A program made the position numbers and the translations under genes. 64,000 nt of DNA from Cornus controversa (Eukaryota; Streptophyta; Magnoliopsida; Cornales; Cornaceae). Below are positions 1 to 12,296 of this stretch, in pieces (within the stretch, counting starts at the first letter, position 1; the number at the start of each line of letters is the position of its first letter). The notes under the pieces were generated by a model that saw only the letters and a list, made by a program, of their open reading frames with translations, made no database searches and was not told the DNA's origin. The DNA lies in the NCBI GenBank assembly GCA_026545225.1, contig CM048845.1, forward strand, positions 101,614,033-101,678,032. Direction: 5' to 3'.

Positions 1-1076
1 AAGATTTGAAGATAAAAGGAAAAAATTACACGCTGAAAAACTATGCCCGCTTGCAAGTTATTGACGCGGGAAAGTCTTACTTGTGTAAGAAATTCATACG
101 TGGCTCGCGCACAAATTATTCACGCAAGAAACATTAACTCGAGTGAATAACTTATGCGCAGGTGAGCTTCGCCCGCGCAGGACTGTTCACATGGAGGGAC
201 TCTCAGGCACCTATGGAAATTGGCAAGTATATAGGTATGCAGGGGATGAAGGGGTTGGGGGCAATTCCCTCTGACGATATATAGTCCATAAATGGAGGGT
301 GTTTTTTGGGCAAACTCTTTAAAAGAGTAGGCCGAAGTGAACATTTTTGGACTAATACTATAGCATGCTCAAGGGTTATAAGGAATCATGGATGAATGGG
401 TCGTTGAAAGGTTTGGAGCCTACAATCGCAAGTGATTGTCCTTATAGCAGGATCATGTAGAGGATTGCTAATTCTACCCTTCAATATAAAAAGTAACTTA
501 TCGTGATGTTACTTTTAAGATTGAGGAGTTGGAATTAGTATAAAGCTACGGAATCCCACAGACCATTTTAGGCATAGAGACAGGCTGTGATATGGTCTGG
601 GCGATCATGGTATCATAATGAAATATATGATGTCATGGTCCCAGGCGGAAAGATGGGTTGAGTGTGGTATGGAGGATTGAAAGGAAGGCTCGTTGGGCTA
701 TAAGCATCTAAAGTTGTGCTAGGGTGACTCTACGCGGGCACCATCACAGAATCTCTCATGGGTGTGACAAATCCCACGAAGGATACAAGGATTTGGGCTC
801 ATAGTTACAACCAATGGTGGTGAAGAAAAGGATACGCGGCCAAGTGCCACGTAGGATGACAGCTGTCAAAAGCCCCATGCCTGAGGACTATAAATACCCT
901 ATAGAATGGTGTCATGTGGATCATTCTGGTGCCCCTTCTCTCTCCTAATCACTTTTGCTTTCTCTCTTTCCCATCTAGCACCCAGCCTACATTCTCATTC
1001 AGTTACTCAGCTTAAACTTCACCAATTCCAGTGATCCAATCTAGTGACAAGTCATTCCTCGTAGTAGAACTCAACA
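1..1076 (+). repeat. 5' LTR (partial) of the Tat-like element
   Basis: This stretch is homologous to 8680-9762 over its whole length. A TATA-like TATAAATA near 888-897 and a pyrimidine-rich stretch after it suggest the promoter and R region. The LTR ends at CA 1076, just before the primer-binding site. Confidence 0.75.
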
Positions 1077-4000
1077 TTTTTTTATAAATGGCGACTCTAC
1101 TGGGGAGGATTACTTCACACCATGGCTGGTTCAAGGCAGTTTAAAATGGTTCTAATTCTGATCATTTCAGTGGATTGTCTCTTCTGTTCTGTTCTCTTCT
1201 CTTTGGCCAAAGTTTCCCCGGAGATGTTTCCATGCGATTCATCAGAAAAGAAGTTTTTACAAATCAAATGTTTTTCTCATTCCATTCTGTCTGTTTCTCT
1301 GCATTGAAGATCATTGAAGCACCATAGCACTCGTAGAGATCAAATATCTTACAATTTCTGAGATAAAAAAAAAAAACTACATGGAAGGCCTTTACGGACA
1401 CAAGAGTTCAAAAGCTTCAAAACTCAAGGTGTTAGACGACAACGTTTCATCCATCAACGTAAAGAGAGACAATCACCAGATCTTCATAGTGGAAGGACGT
1501 TATCACTGTCTATAAAAAAGTCCAAGCTTCGATTCATACACATTTGTTAAGGATATAAATTTGTAAATTTTGGATTCCACACTAATCAGGTACCTGAGAT
1601 TTGTGTTTCCGGCGGCGATTCCTTCAAAAACTCTATCCCTCGGCTCCTCCATGTACCATCAGACGGTTGTGACTGAGTACATCTAAACATAACAACACTG
1701 GTGGAGGTAGCAGTGATTTTGAATCGAGAGGGATGTCGTCGCGGTTGCCTCTGTCGTTGGTGGAGAACTTAGAGACTCCACCGTCGAGATCGCCACCGAT
1801 GTTCAGTTCTCTGTTGAAGGTTGAAGAATATGAGGTGGTGATGGACGGCGTTCTAGTGGCGTCTTTGCCCAGTGTGAGGGTGAGGTCTTCTATGTCGTTA
1901 GATTCCGGTAGTTCGTCGTCCTCTTCAATGGTCGTGGGTGGATTCTGGTAGTTGTCATCCAAATGACAGTTTGCACATGGAAAATAAAAGGCTCATCCCA
2001 CTAGATTCCTCAACAAAAACAAATCTGAGGCTCAAACTTGTAAGTCATATGCTGGTTCAAGATCGTGCACATATGGCTCAAAGTGTCATTTTTTTCATCA
2101 TCAAACTTCAAATGATTCCATTATCTCCACCAAACAAAACTAGCAGCTAGAGCAGCGTCAAAATCCCAAAGAGTTACACCCACTGAACCAAAACATGCCA
2201 ATAGTAGCAGCATCACTTCCACAAGCACCGACTAGTCTCCCTAAAGACGACGGCATTGAGATTGCCTTATCTTCTTCTGTTCCAGCTAATAGATCTCCAT
2301 TAAAGGAAGATGTCAAAGAGAAATAGGGTTAAAGGTAGAAAACACAACATAAATCTGTAAGAAAATGAGGAGAAAAAGAATAGATCAAAAAGAGGGAAGC
2401 ATAAAGTATTTCCCGCGGGTAGATTATCCTCGCGGAAGGGTATATCCCACAGGTATATCATGGTCGCGGTAGAGTTTTTTCCGTAGGTAAAACATCCCCG
2501 CAGAAGGGTATGTCTTGTAGATAGATGATGCTCATGTAAGATCCCCTCATTGAAGACAGATGGAATGAACTTTGCGAGATGTCTTTACAAGTGTGTTGAG
2601 GTGTATACGAGTGTAAGGAAGACTTTCATACATGGGAGTAATGGAAATTTGGGCATGTAAAATGCAAGTATTAATGGAATTCAAAGTTTGGGTTGCGCGG
2701 CGTTGGAGGCAAACATTGGATAGTGGATACTTGTTGTTAAGATTTATGTTAAATGTCTCTTTGCGAGCAAAAAGACACTATTGACTGTGGGTGGGAGTTT
2801 AAAGGTTTAAACTCATAGAATGTGGCAAAGGATTGGGTTAAGGAATAACACAATGACCGCCTAGAGAGCGTATAAGTGGAGATCATGAGCTGGGTGTATT
2901 GGAATCTAGTAAGACACAAGGTAGAGGTCACAACTGGGTTTATTTAAAAAGAGAGAAAGGCTAAGTAATGGTGTCGCGGGAAACATCCGTTGGTGCCGCA
3001 GGGAATGCTCACCCATGAACATCAACACAACTTCAAATATGTCATCATGGAAATAATATGATAATTTCAGGCCATGATTGGCTTTAAGGATTCTGTAACG
3101 AGGTGGTTTGAAATAAAGACCAGTGTTGATACCAAGGAAGCCTTATCAGTGCTAAAGGCAAAGTCAGCGGGTGACTTAACAAGTGTGTCTCGGTCTAAAG
3201 AGGTAGATCAAGCTAAAGACTCGCTATAGACATCTAACCGCGAGTGAGTGCGCCGCAAGTAGCATCCACCCGCGAGCTTCTTCTTACGTGTATTAGTTGC
3301 TAGTGAAGGTGTTTAGGTATTAGAGGCCAAGGGAAAATAAAAGTTGTGTACACGAGTTACCAAAAAGAAACACCTGTGTACATGGGGTATCATATCTCCA
3401 AAAGAAGGGTGGTGTTTACAGCAACATTTGTTTGAGAAACATAGCCAATAGAAAAGGAAGAGCTACCAATCTTTCCAAGTGATTTATCATCCTTTAATAG
3501 ACCAAAAGCATAAACAATATGGAAGAAGTTAATGCTAAGGGTGTATGAGCTTTAGATGGAAGTAAAAATAGTTTGTTAGCAAGTGAATATGCATCCAAGT
3601 TTGGTAAAAAGAGTATTATGATGGAGTGGGTTGGAGTTCTAATCAGTTAAGTGTTGTACCAAGTGTATACATATCAACGGCTATAGTTGTCTTACATCAC
3701 TTATTAAGCTGGCTTGTGGTGTGCAAGATAGGATTTGGGTTATTGGTTTCATCATTGGTGTTGAGTTTGTCTTGGTGAATGTCCGCTAGTTTCTATATAG
3801 TGAAGAATGAAAGACATAACTCCATGGACACAGGCTGGGCTTAGTGTATGAGCATTCTCTGGGCTTTGGGATTTATTTGAAATATCAACTACGCACAATG
3901 GTTGTAATGCTGTGCATTCACGCGGGTGAAGCTTTCCCATAAAGATATCCTATATGCGGGTAATATCACCCTGCGTAAGCGTATTTTACGCGAGAAGTTT

Positions 4001-5850
4001 CTTCCCACGTAAAAATCCTTTACGCGGGCAGATCCCACCCGTGATAGATGAGATTGTCGGAAGACCTCACTCGCAACCAATGAGGTCACAAGAAGCTCTC
4101 TCCGATGAACTTAGGATTGCAGAAAGCTCACAATAATAATGTTATCAGTTGTAGGGAGTTAGGGAATGAAGAAAAGGAAAGGAAAAAGGAAGAGAAGAAG
4201 GAGAGAGGAAGGAAGGAGAAAAGGAATATGGTAGTGTATTATATTGTATATATATATACATTACTTTCGGCTGGTAGGGCTATAGTTGTCGGTAAGATGA
4301 TTCCAGCACCGGTAGGTAGAAGGTGACAGCTGCTTGACTTCAATAGTGGAAGCTACAAATGTTGTTGCATGGTTTATGGAGTTCCAGCCGTGGACCTTGG
4401 TGGCTGGAATAGCCATAGTCAGACCATGCTTGCTGAAGTGGGCTGCTTGTGGTGTTAGCAGCTGATGAAACTCTCCACGGTGGTAGCGCATGGCCATGGC
4501 TGAGAAGTGGGTTGAGGTGATTTGAGTGGAATGAAGTGGGTCTGTGGATTGGAGTGGTGATGAAGGTGGTGACTGGTGACATAGCTACTTCACAACTGAA
4601 GTGGTGGTGGTTGCGGCTGAGTCTTGAATGGTGAGAAACAGTGGTTTTCAGTGCCAGCTGCGGTAGTCAGAATGGCTGGGCAGTTAGTGTTGTAATGGAG
4701 ATTGCAACGTGAGGTTGGGCAGTTGAGGTTGGTTGTTTGCTGTGGGTATATGATGAAAGAAGTGTGTTCGGATTGTTTGGGTGGACTTGGGCTAAGGTGG
4801 TGGCTGTTTGTTGATGTGTTGAGTTGGTTTCATGGTGTGGCAACTAAATGTGCTTGGGCTTTGTATGGCATGGGTTAAGGGAGGTAGTTATGGGCCAGCC
4901 TTGGGTTCATGGTTGTTGGTGATGTGGGTTTTCTCACTATTTTTGTGGGCTGAGGTGGTTGGTGAAGTAATTGGGCCAGTATGGTTATGTGAAGTTGGTT
5001 TTGGGCTTGGGCAGTTGCTGGGTCTTCTATATATAAGCATGGAAGAAATGGCCGGGTCTATTATTTTTGGACAGGAAAATATGATGCGTGTGAAATTGAA
5101 GATCTAACTTAGATAATGTACTTGGACCATAGATTTGTTAGCCTTTTCAGGATATAACCTAAAATCATCAACACAATAAAACAACATAAAAACTGCACAA
5201 TAACTACAATTGAAGGCCTAGAATACATAAGTAGGGGCACGTGAATGCGAAAGATTCAAACACTTATTAGTAGTGGATAGATTGAAGCTCGTTCATGAAT
5301 TCAATACGTTGTTGTGTGTTCACAATGATGTGAGTGGAACTATATACATATTATCATTTTTATGCATATATATATATATATATATGTATATATAGGTTAT
5401 TTGGAGAATAGTATATATGCAATTAATGCACAGTGGGCGGTGAATTGATAGCAAATAGAATTTGCTAACCTACACCATTACAAGGCTAATGGGATGTGCT
5501 AATGTGCACCATTGGGATTGGTTTTGTAATACTCATTTTTTGACAAGTGGTGGTTCAAAGAAGGTTGTTGTTGCTATTGCCAAAAAATAGCCTATTGGTG
5601 CATATACCAAAAAAGAATTGAAAAGTTTGGATTAAATCTCCATTGTTGACCTGTGGCATTTGGTTTGGAATTCTTTTGTGTTTTCAGCCATTGTATTGAG
5701 AAAACAGAGATATTAATTGCAAATGGGCATTGTTTGCATAAGCCAAGCGGAGACCTCAAGCTTATTTGGTAATAAGGCAGGTTGCCAAGTAGTACATCAC
5801 AAGGTACGAGTGGTGGTTTCCCACATATAAATAACAAAGTTAGCTTTAAA
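1077..5850. other. Internal region of the Tat-like element without recognised genes
   Basis: No gag or pol similarity was found in any frame. The region contains clusters of a short CpG-rich motif (CGCGGG and its complement) near 2410-2560, 2970-3010, 3230-3290 and 3920-4050. These resemble the motif-rich part of the LTR (60-180). A polypurine GA stretch lies at about 4168-4228. A G+T-skewed stretch at about 4330-5080 opens long frames by composition alone. A TA microsatellite lies at about 5363-5385. Confidence 0.5.
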
Positions 5851-6330
5851 CCATGAAAGGTTTTTGGGCGGTTACGGGTGACCTTACCTCGCGAAGGTTA
5901 TGGTATTTGTAAGCGATCGCGGGTGGCTTTAACCTGCGAAGGTTCTAAAAAAAAGGGTCATGGGTGATTTAACTCATGAAGCAATCACGGGTGGCTTTAA
6001 CTTGCAAAGGTTCTGAAAAAAGTGATCGTAAGTGCTTTAACTCATGAAGCGATCGCAGGTGGCTTTAACCCGTGAAGGTTCTGGAAAAAGAAATCATGAA
6101 AGGTTTTACCTTATGAAGGTTTAGCAGTCATGAGTGTTTTAACTCACGAAGGTTGGCGATCGCAAGTGGCCTTACCCCGCAAGGTTATGATATGGTAAAT
6201 GGTCGGTGACTTTAACCCGCTAAGGTATTGCAAGCGGTTATGAGTGCTTTAGCTCACGAAGGTTAAGGTTAGCGATCATGGGTGGCTTTAACTCATGAAG
6301 TGGTCACAAGTGGCATTAACTTACAAAGGA
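5850..6330. repeat. Degenerate tandem repeat in the element interior
   Basis: A unit of about 40-50 bp built on the phrases GTGGCTTTAAC and GAAGGTT, with CGATCGC variants, recurs around ten times. Units alternate between forms with cgcgaag and catgaag, as expected from CpG decay. Tandem arrays upstream of the 3' LTR are common in Tat/Ogre elements, and an analogous 80-bp array is present in the second Tat element at 58.9-59.5 kb. Confidence 0.6.
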
Positions 6331-6839
6331 TGGGAAGGAATTTGGTGGGGGGGAATATCCTCTCATAGGTATGTCTCGATAAGCAGCGTATGGGTGTTTT
6401 TGATGTTTCAAGTAATTTTCCTCGAAGCAAGAGTGAATATAAGATAAGAATAAATTTTGAACTTGGAGTTCACAAAATTTTTGAACGGTACCATCATTTT
6501 CAAAAAGCTCGAAGACATGAGGTATGTCTACATACAGCGAAAAAGTTCAAAAAGGAAGAGCATTAGGAAACGGCAAGAAACATGGCTGTTGATCTCGTAG
6601 TGGCCCTTGAAGCAATGGTAGTCTGACACTATGTTATCCAGGCAGTTGTAAAGAGTGCCCAGAAACATTGGGGCCAAAGGAAGGGTTTCACTTTTTGCTA
6701 AAATAGCAACAAAAAGGAACATATCTTTGTTAGGACCGTCCTGAGGGCGACCTTTAAAAATAAAATGGTCTAACCAGTAAACAAGGAAAATTGCGAGCTC
6801 GTGCTCCTTGCCAAATTATGGACCTTCCACAAATTGACG

Positions 6840-7409
6840 TGTAGTAACCCTTGTGGACGGGTGTGAGTGGGCGGGTGCGAAGACAGACACTGGGCTGAGC
6901 TACCACACTGACAGGGTACAAGGTGTATAATCCCACATCGCCTGGGTGTGGAAAAGGGGATGTGCTTATATGTAATATGTTCTCTTCAAATGGTATGAGG
7001 CCTTTTGGGGTATAACCCAAGAGCAAAATCATGCGGGCTCAGGCTCAAAACGGACAATATCATACCATGTATTGGAGCGGGGTATTACAGTTGGTATCAG
7101 AGCCTGAACCCAGCCGGAAGTGTGCCGACGAGGATGTCGGGTCTCGTAGGGGGGTGGATTGTAGTAACCCTTGTGGACGGGTGTGAGTGGGCGGGTGCGA
7201 AGACAAACACTAGGTTGAGCTACCACACTGACAGGGTACAGGGTGCGCAATCCCATATCGCCTGAGTGTGGAAAAGGGGATGTGCTTATATGTAGTATGT
7301 TCTCTTCAAATGGTATAAGGCCTTTTGGCGTAAAACCCAAGAGCAAAATCGTGTGGGCTCAGGCCCAAAGCGGACAATATCATACCATGTGTTGGAGCGG
7401 GGTATTACA
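6840..7409 (+). mobile_element. TRIM, complete two-LTR miniature retrotransposon
   Basis: The element is 570 bp long. LTR1 is 6840-7089 and LTR2 is 7160-7409, each 250 bp, starting TGTAGTAACCC and ending GTATTACA. A primer-binding site for initiator tRNA-Met (TGGTATCAGAGC) follows LTR1, and a G-rich purine tract ends the 70-bp interior. Flanking pentamers are tgacg and tgact, a target duplication with one mismatch. There is no coding capacity, so it would have been mobilised in trans. It sits inside the larger Tat-like element and is therefore younger. The same family forms the array at 53.9-58 kb. Confidence 0.88.
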
Positions 7410-7477
7410 TGACTAATACGCTGGCTCTCACGGAGTTCTTTGGTTTTTTTCTCATAGTCACGAAAAAAGTAGCGATA

Positions 7478-8065
7478 CTAGAAAGTGTATGTAAGCTTCA
7501 GAGACTTCACCTTAAGGCAAATTTTAAGTTTCTTAGCACCCTTAAAAGTAGAGTCCAGCCGTATTGCATCATCCACGTAATCATCTAAAGCATCGCGAAG
7601 GGTAGAATCATCTGGTGAGGCAATGGGGGCAATTTTCTCCCCCAAGCATAACATGGGCAGCTTGAATAGTATGGCTACATTCTCTAAAGTGGGGGTAAAC
7701 TTGGCCGAAAAGGTAGCAAAAGTGTGATTTACTGAGCTCCATCGTGAGATCACGGAGGTGAAACCACCTGCATCCCTCTTCACGGATAGTTCAGAAAAAA
7801 AAAAGTTAAATGGATTGGAAGATCTTTGCCTTGTGAAAAATGGTACAGTACTCTGGTACCCTAAGAATATAGCGTGACCATTCTGTCCATTCCACAATCG
7901 CGCCCATGTGTGATTCATACTCTGTAAGCTGAAGGGGTAGTCTCCTCTCTCTAAACAAAGTCGAGGAATGGATTCTGGAAAGGTCACGAAGGCTTCTATG
8001 CTGTCATCTAGCCCAAGAGTCAAAAGGTCATCAGACAATTGCATATCAGGCATGAACTCTTCCAT
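7478..8065 (-). pseudogene. Antisense additional ORF with plant mobile domain (PMD-like), part of the Tat-like element
   Basis: An open frame of 195 codons lies antisense to the host element, just inside its 3' LTR. It resembles the plant mobile domain (aminotransferase-like) family. Residues 36-56 carry the LCLERGDYPFS block, and a later block contains FFTRQRSSNPFNFFFSE followed by RWSSVNHTFATFSAKFTPTLE, then a stretch comparable to the LPMLG segment of the family. PMD proteins are found both as plant genes and as cargo of MULEs and gypsy elements. Its position between the tandem repeats and the 3' LTR, on the opposite strand, matches the extra ORFs known from Tat-lineage elements. It is treated here as a fossil fragment of the element rather than a host gene. 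Confidence 0.65.
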
Positions 8066-8318
8066 GGACCTCCAAAAATAATCGTGCTTCTTTTCAAAAA
8101 AAGTGTTCTACGTCATTCGGAAGGAGAAGGGAGTTGGGAAACAACCCCATTGGCCAAGGTCATTTGCTTCTTCTTAGTCATAGCAGTATACACTCAAAAT
8201 TTACAGAATAGAGAAATAGGAGTATACGCTCAAGAGTTTACAGCATGAGAAAGTAAGGAAAGAAGGAGGAGGAAAAGTAGCAGAAAAGAGTGCAAGTAAA
8301 AGTGAGGGGGGGAAATCT

Positions 8319-9762
8319 GTACATAGGACTATATAAATACTGGGGCGCGGGAACCGAAGCGACGCAAATGGTTACATAGGAGCCAAGAAGACACATGGGC
8401 TAGTCACATTTTGTAGGCTACTCGCGAAGGGTTCACAAACTTTAAGGCAAAAATCAGTGAAGGTGGCGAGCTTACAAAAAATAATAGATCCTTAAGTGTC
8501 CTAGGAAAGGAGAAGATGGAAAAATGTTGCAAACAATGATTCATAAAAGGGAAACATTGTTTGGAAGAGGGCAAATGTAAAGAAGAGAGCTTAGGACAAG
8601 GCGTCAGCTAAGAATGATAATACATATGCAAGAAACTGTCTACAAAGGAATTAAAGGTTTGAACCAAAGTGAGGAAAAGAAGATCTGGAGATAAAAGAAA
8701 AAAACTACATGTGGAAAAAACCTACCTACGAGTGAGTTATCCATGTGGGGAAGTCCTACTTGCGTAAGAAACCCATACGAGGGCAGGTCTTGCCCGTACA
8801 CACGTTATTCACACAAAAAACATTAACCCGCGTGAATAACCCATGTGCAAGTGGGCTTCACCCGCCCAAGGATGTCCACATGGAGGACCCTCTGGCACCT
8901 ATGAAAATTGGCAAGTATATAGGTATACAAGGGATGAAGGGGTTGGGGGCAATTCCCTCTGACATGTATGTTATAGTCAACAGTTAGAGGGTGTTTTTTG
9001 GGCAAACTCCTTAAAAGAGTAGGCCGAGGTGAACATTTCTGGACTAATACTATGGAATGCTCAAGGGTTGTAAGGAATCATGGATAAATGGGTCGTTGAA
9101 ATGTTTGGAGCATACTACCCAGAGTGATTGTCCTTATAACAAGATCATGTTACTAATTCTACGCTTCCATATAGATAGTAAGTTGTTGCGCCGTTACTTC
9201 TAAGATTGAGGAGTTGGAATTAGTATAAAGTTATGGTGTCCCACAGACCATTTTAGGCACAGAGACAGACTGTGATATGGTCTGGGCGATCATAGTATCA
9301 TAATAAAGCATATGATGTCATGGTCCCAAGCGGGAAGGTGGGTTGAGTGTGGTATGCAGGATTGAGAGGAAGGCTCGTTGGGCTATAAGTATCTAAAGTT
9401 GTGCTAGTGTAACTTTACGCAGGCACCATCATATTATCTCTCGTGGGTGTGACTAAGCCCACGAATGACACAAGGATTTGGGCTCATAGTTACAACCAAG
9501 GGTGGTGAAAAAAGGTATACGTGGCCAAGTGCCACATAAGATGACAGCTGTCAAAAGCCCCATGCCTGAGGACTATAAATATCTCATGGAATGGTGACAT
9601 GTGGATCATTCTGGTGCCCCCTCTCTCTCTTAATCACTCTTGTTTTCTCTCTCTCCCATCTAACACCCAGCCTACATTCTCATTCAATTTACTCAGCTTA
9701 AACTTCACCGATTCCAGCAATCTAATCTAGTGACAAGTCATTCCTCGCAGCAGAACTCAACA
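8319..9762 (+). repeat. 3' LTR of the Tat-like element
   Basis: About 1444 bp, TG at 8319 after a purine tract and CA at 9762. From 8680 on it aligns with the left LTR at the window edge. The 8319 start is inferred from the TG and purine tract because the matching part of the left LTR is outside the window. Confidence 0.65.
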
Positions 9763-9817
9763 CTCTTTTACACTATAATAATCATACTAGACCCATTGAT
9801 CACAGTTAATTAAAAGG

Positions 9818-10126
9818 ATTTTCAACCTATGCTCATTGACATATGATGCGACAAATTGGCATATAGAATTTTGGTATACTCATTCTAATATATAAAATTT
9901 ATTAATATTATAAAATATAATTTAAAATAATAATTGAAATTTATAAATTAATATAATAGGAAAAATTCATTTAGCATACCACTTTTTGATATGTTAAATT
10001 TGATATATTTGATAGTATGTCAAATGTCAAGTAGGCATTTGAGGTATCAGTTAGAAGAGTTCTTAATGTCAAAAGTAGTTATTGCAAATGTCACATATGA
10101 TTTGACATATCGGTTGGAGATGCTCT
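9818..10126. mobile_element. Probable MITE
   Basis: The flanking DNA matches 24.1-24.25 kb, where this roughly 300-bp AT-rich block is absent, so it is an insertion relative to that copy. The left side has CTCATTGACATATGATG and the right side an imperfect complement of it (GTCACATATGATTTGACAT). Flanks TTAATTAAA and TTAATTGAA may be the target duplication. The superfamily is uncertain, and the ends are accurate to about 10 bp. Confidence 0.45.
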
Positions 10127-10241
10127 TTAATTGAATTTTTATTTTGATATTGAAATTTAAGATGAGAATATATTTAAATCAATGGTCCAATTTGTTTCGC
10201 CCTGATAACATTTAAATAAGCTGAAATAAAAAGGTTATAAC

Positions 10242-11135
10242 TAGGGGTGTAACGGTTTCTGGCAGAACCAGAACCGATCTCAACAGTTTCTTAATTTTGG
10301 ACTTGGAATTATAATCATTGAGTTCGGTTCGGTTTTAGTTCCAGTCCACCAATTTTTGTGCATCCCTAGTTCCAACTAATGTGGTAGAGAACTTTATTTT
10401 TTAAAACAAATAACTAAAATCAGTTTAATGTTAGTATGTTTTTGCTCTTAAAATATTTAACAAGTAAGTTTAAATTGGAACTGAAAAAATATATATATAG
10501 TTTAAATTGTGAATAATTATGGTCTTTAATTGTAATTCAAGTGCATTAATTTTATGTAGTAAAGGTGGAAATCAATTCAAGTTGGTGTATGATGTGTCCT
10601 ATACTACATGCAATGTAGCTATGTGTTTTTCGATCAATATATTATACATCAAATGTATCTTAGTTCCTATTTGATATGTGAAACTAATAAAATTGCTTAG
10701 TCCTATAAGAATCAAATGAAAATATGTACAAGCCGCCAAAATACCAAAGAGCCCTTTCAACTAATCAGATGTTTCAACTTAACAAACAACTCCTTAAAAG
10801 CAAAAGGCATGCAAATAAGACCGCAATTAGCAATGGCACATCTAAATATCAAGCTAAAATGGTAAATGCATTTTAAAAAATTTGAGCATGTGATAATGTT
10901 TATAGTAACAGCAAGGAGGATTGACCATTGGAGCAGAACACTGCTTAGTTCTAAAGGGATTTATTATATTCATGATAGTTTTATACCCTTCAATAGATTA
11001 TTATATAGGCAATCGACAAGTCAAATCAACTTCATGTAAACTCAAAATACTGAAATGTAATAGTTAGAAACAGATCATAAGAATGAGTAATATCTATGTG
11101 ATGAGGGACAAAATGATACTAACATTAGATCTGTG

Positions 11136-11178
<43 letters not shown>

Positions 11179-11216
11179 CGGTTTTAATTCTAAAATAGGA
11201 ACTTTGTGCACCCCTA
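10242..11216. mobile_element. Non-autonomous hAT element with perfect 8-bp TSD
   Basis: The 975-bp element starts TAGGGGTGTAACGG and ends GTGCACCCCTA. It is flanked by a perfect 8-bp direct repeat GTTATAAC (10234-10241 and 11217-11224). An 8-bp duplication with TAGGGGTG termini is diagnostic of hAT. Subterminal GGTTCGGTTTTAG-type motifs are present, no transposase is encoded, and a TA microsatellite lies near the right end. Confidence 0.85.
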
Positions 11217-12192
11217 GTTATAACGATGTTATTAAGTTGGTGGCTTATATGCTGGGTTACAACTTACAATAATGTTGCTCTTTGCATGGTGGGCTAACCT
11301 GAGTTTGGTGTGAATACTTGGATATCAAATACCATAAAGGGCTTGTACTTCCCTCACTAGACACCAATTAGTTTTCAAATGAGATGGCATAGTTTGGCCA
11401 ATAATTGATATCAAAGTCGAAAGTCATGGGTTCGAATCTAAGAAATGTCATTGCGTGGGGGAGGAATTGTTGGAGTATAGCAATGTCGTCCAATGTGGCA
11501 TAAACTAATAACACCTTTTACTTAAAAGAGGTATTTGTGATATGTCAAATCAAGAGAAATAAGTGAAATAAATTCTAATCAGAGACGAGGCTTACATTAT
11601 TTGGAGGATGTTAATGATAAAATTAAATTGACATATTTGTATTGCAATGTTTTATGCATTTATCAAAACTTCCACGAGTGTTATAAATTTAATTTTAACA
11701 TTTGACAATTAGTTTATAATTCGACCAGTTCAAATTTTTCGTTAATAAAAATAAAGAATTCATATTATACACTATAAATGGAGTTGATTCCACCGATTCT
11801 TTATCCACCCCTAGTTATCACAATGTTATTAAGTTGGTGGCCTATATGTTGGGTTACAACTTACAATACTGATGCTCCTTGCACGGTGGACTAGCCTGAG
11901 TCTGGTGTGGGTACGTGGATGTCGAATACCATAAAAGGTTTATGCTTCCCTCATTAAACACTAATTAGTTTTCAAATGAGATAGCATAGCTTGGCCAACA
12001 ATTGATATCAAAGTCGAAAGCCATGGATTCGAGTCTAAGGAATGTCATTGCATGGGGGAGGAATTGTTGGAGTACATCAATACCGTCCAGTGTGGCTTAA
12101 CATTTGACAACTAGTTTATAATCCGGTTCAAATATTTCGTTGATAAAAATAAAGAATTTATACTATACACTATAAATGGAGTTGATACTCTA
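11217..12192. repeat. Direct duplication of a noncoding segment
   Basis: Copy 1 (11217-about 11789) and copy 2 (11814-about 12190) share the phrases TGTTATTAAGTTGGTGGC, GGGTTACAACTTACAAT and GGGGGAGGAATTGTTGGAGTA. Copy 2 lacks about 190 bp from the middle of copy 1. A short hAT-type end (ATCCACCCCTA) sits at the junction. Part of the segment also recurs near 24.64-24.78 kb. Confidence 0.75.
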
Positions 12193-12296
12193 TTCCCTGA
12201 TTGTATTTAGCTTTTCAAAATGGGACCGTTGATCTCCTTTGGATGAGTTGGTTTGAGTTACAACTTGGTTGACCAACTTGTGTCCAAGTTGAGCTA

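Larger units (their letters stand above)
1..9762 (+). mobile_element. Non-autonomous Tat-like Ty3/gypsy LTR element, 5' end outside window
   Basis: Two related long repeats flank an internal region. The left one runs from the window edge to 1076, the right one from about 8319 to 9762, and both end in ACTCAACA. Position 1 aligns with about 8680, so roughly 360 bp of the left LTR lie outside. Thirteen bases after the left LTR is a primer-binding-like site (TGGCGACTCTACTGGGGA, 1089-1106) of the type used by Tat/Ogre elements. A purine tract (about 8301-8315) precedes the right LTR. No gag or pol was recognised in the 7.2-kb interior; it holds an antisense mobile-domain ORF near the 3' LTR and tandem repeats, both typical of the Tat lineage. 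The LTRs differ at roughly one base in ten by eye, so it is an old, broken copy. A TRIM is inserted at 6840-7409. Confidence 0.75.

Noticed and set aside
1633-1962. Overlapping open frames on both strands (109 aa minus, 72 aa plus), the minus one with an LTLTL-like stretch
   Set aside because: Low-complexity serine/proline-rich translation in both directions, no family recognised, inside a repeat element. Possibly captured gene sequence, but I cannot support a call.
4832-5107. 91-codon hydrophobic plus-strand frame
   Set aside because: The region is strongly G+T skewed, which yields Val/Gly/Leu/Trp-rich frames by composition. No start context or homology.
6840-7409. Cassandra-type TRIM with 5S rRNA-derived LTR
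   Set aside because: No 5S rRNA internal promoter or 5S-like stretch was recognised in the LTR, so only the general TRIM label is used.
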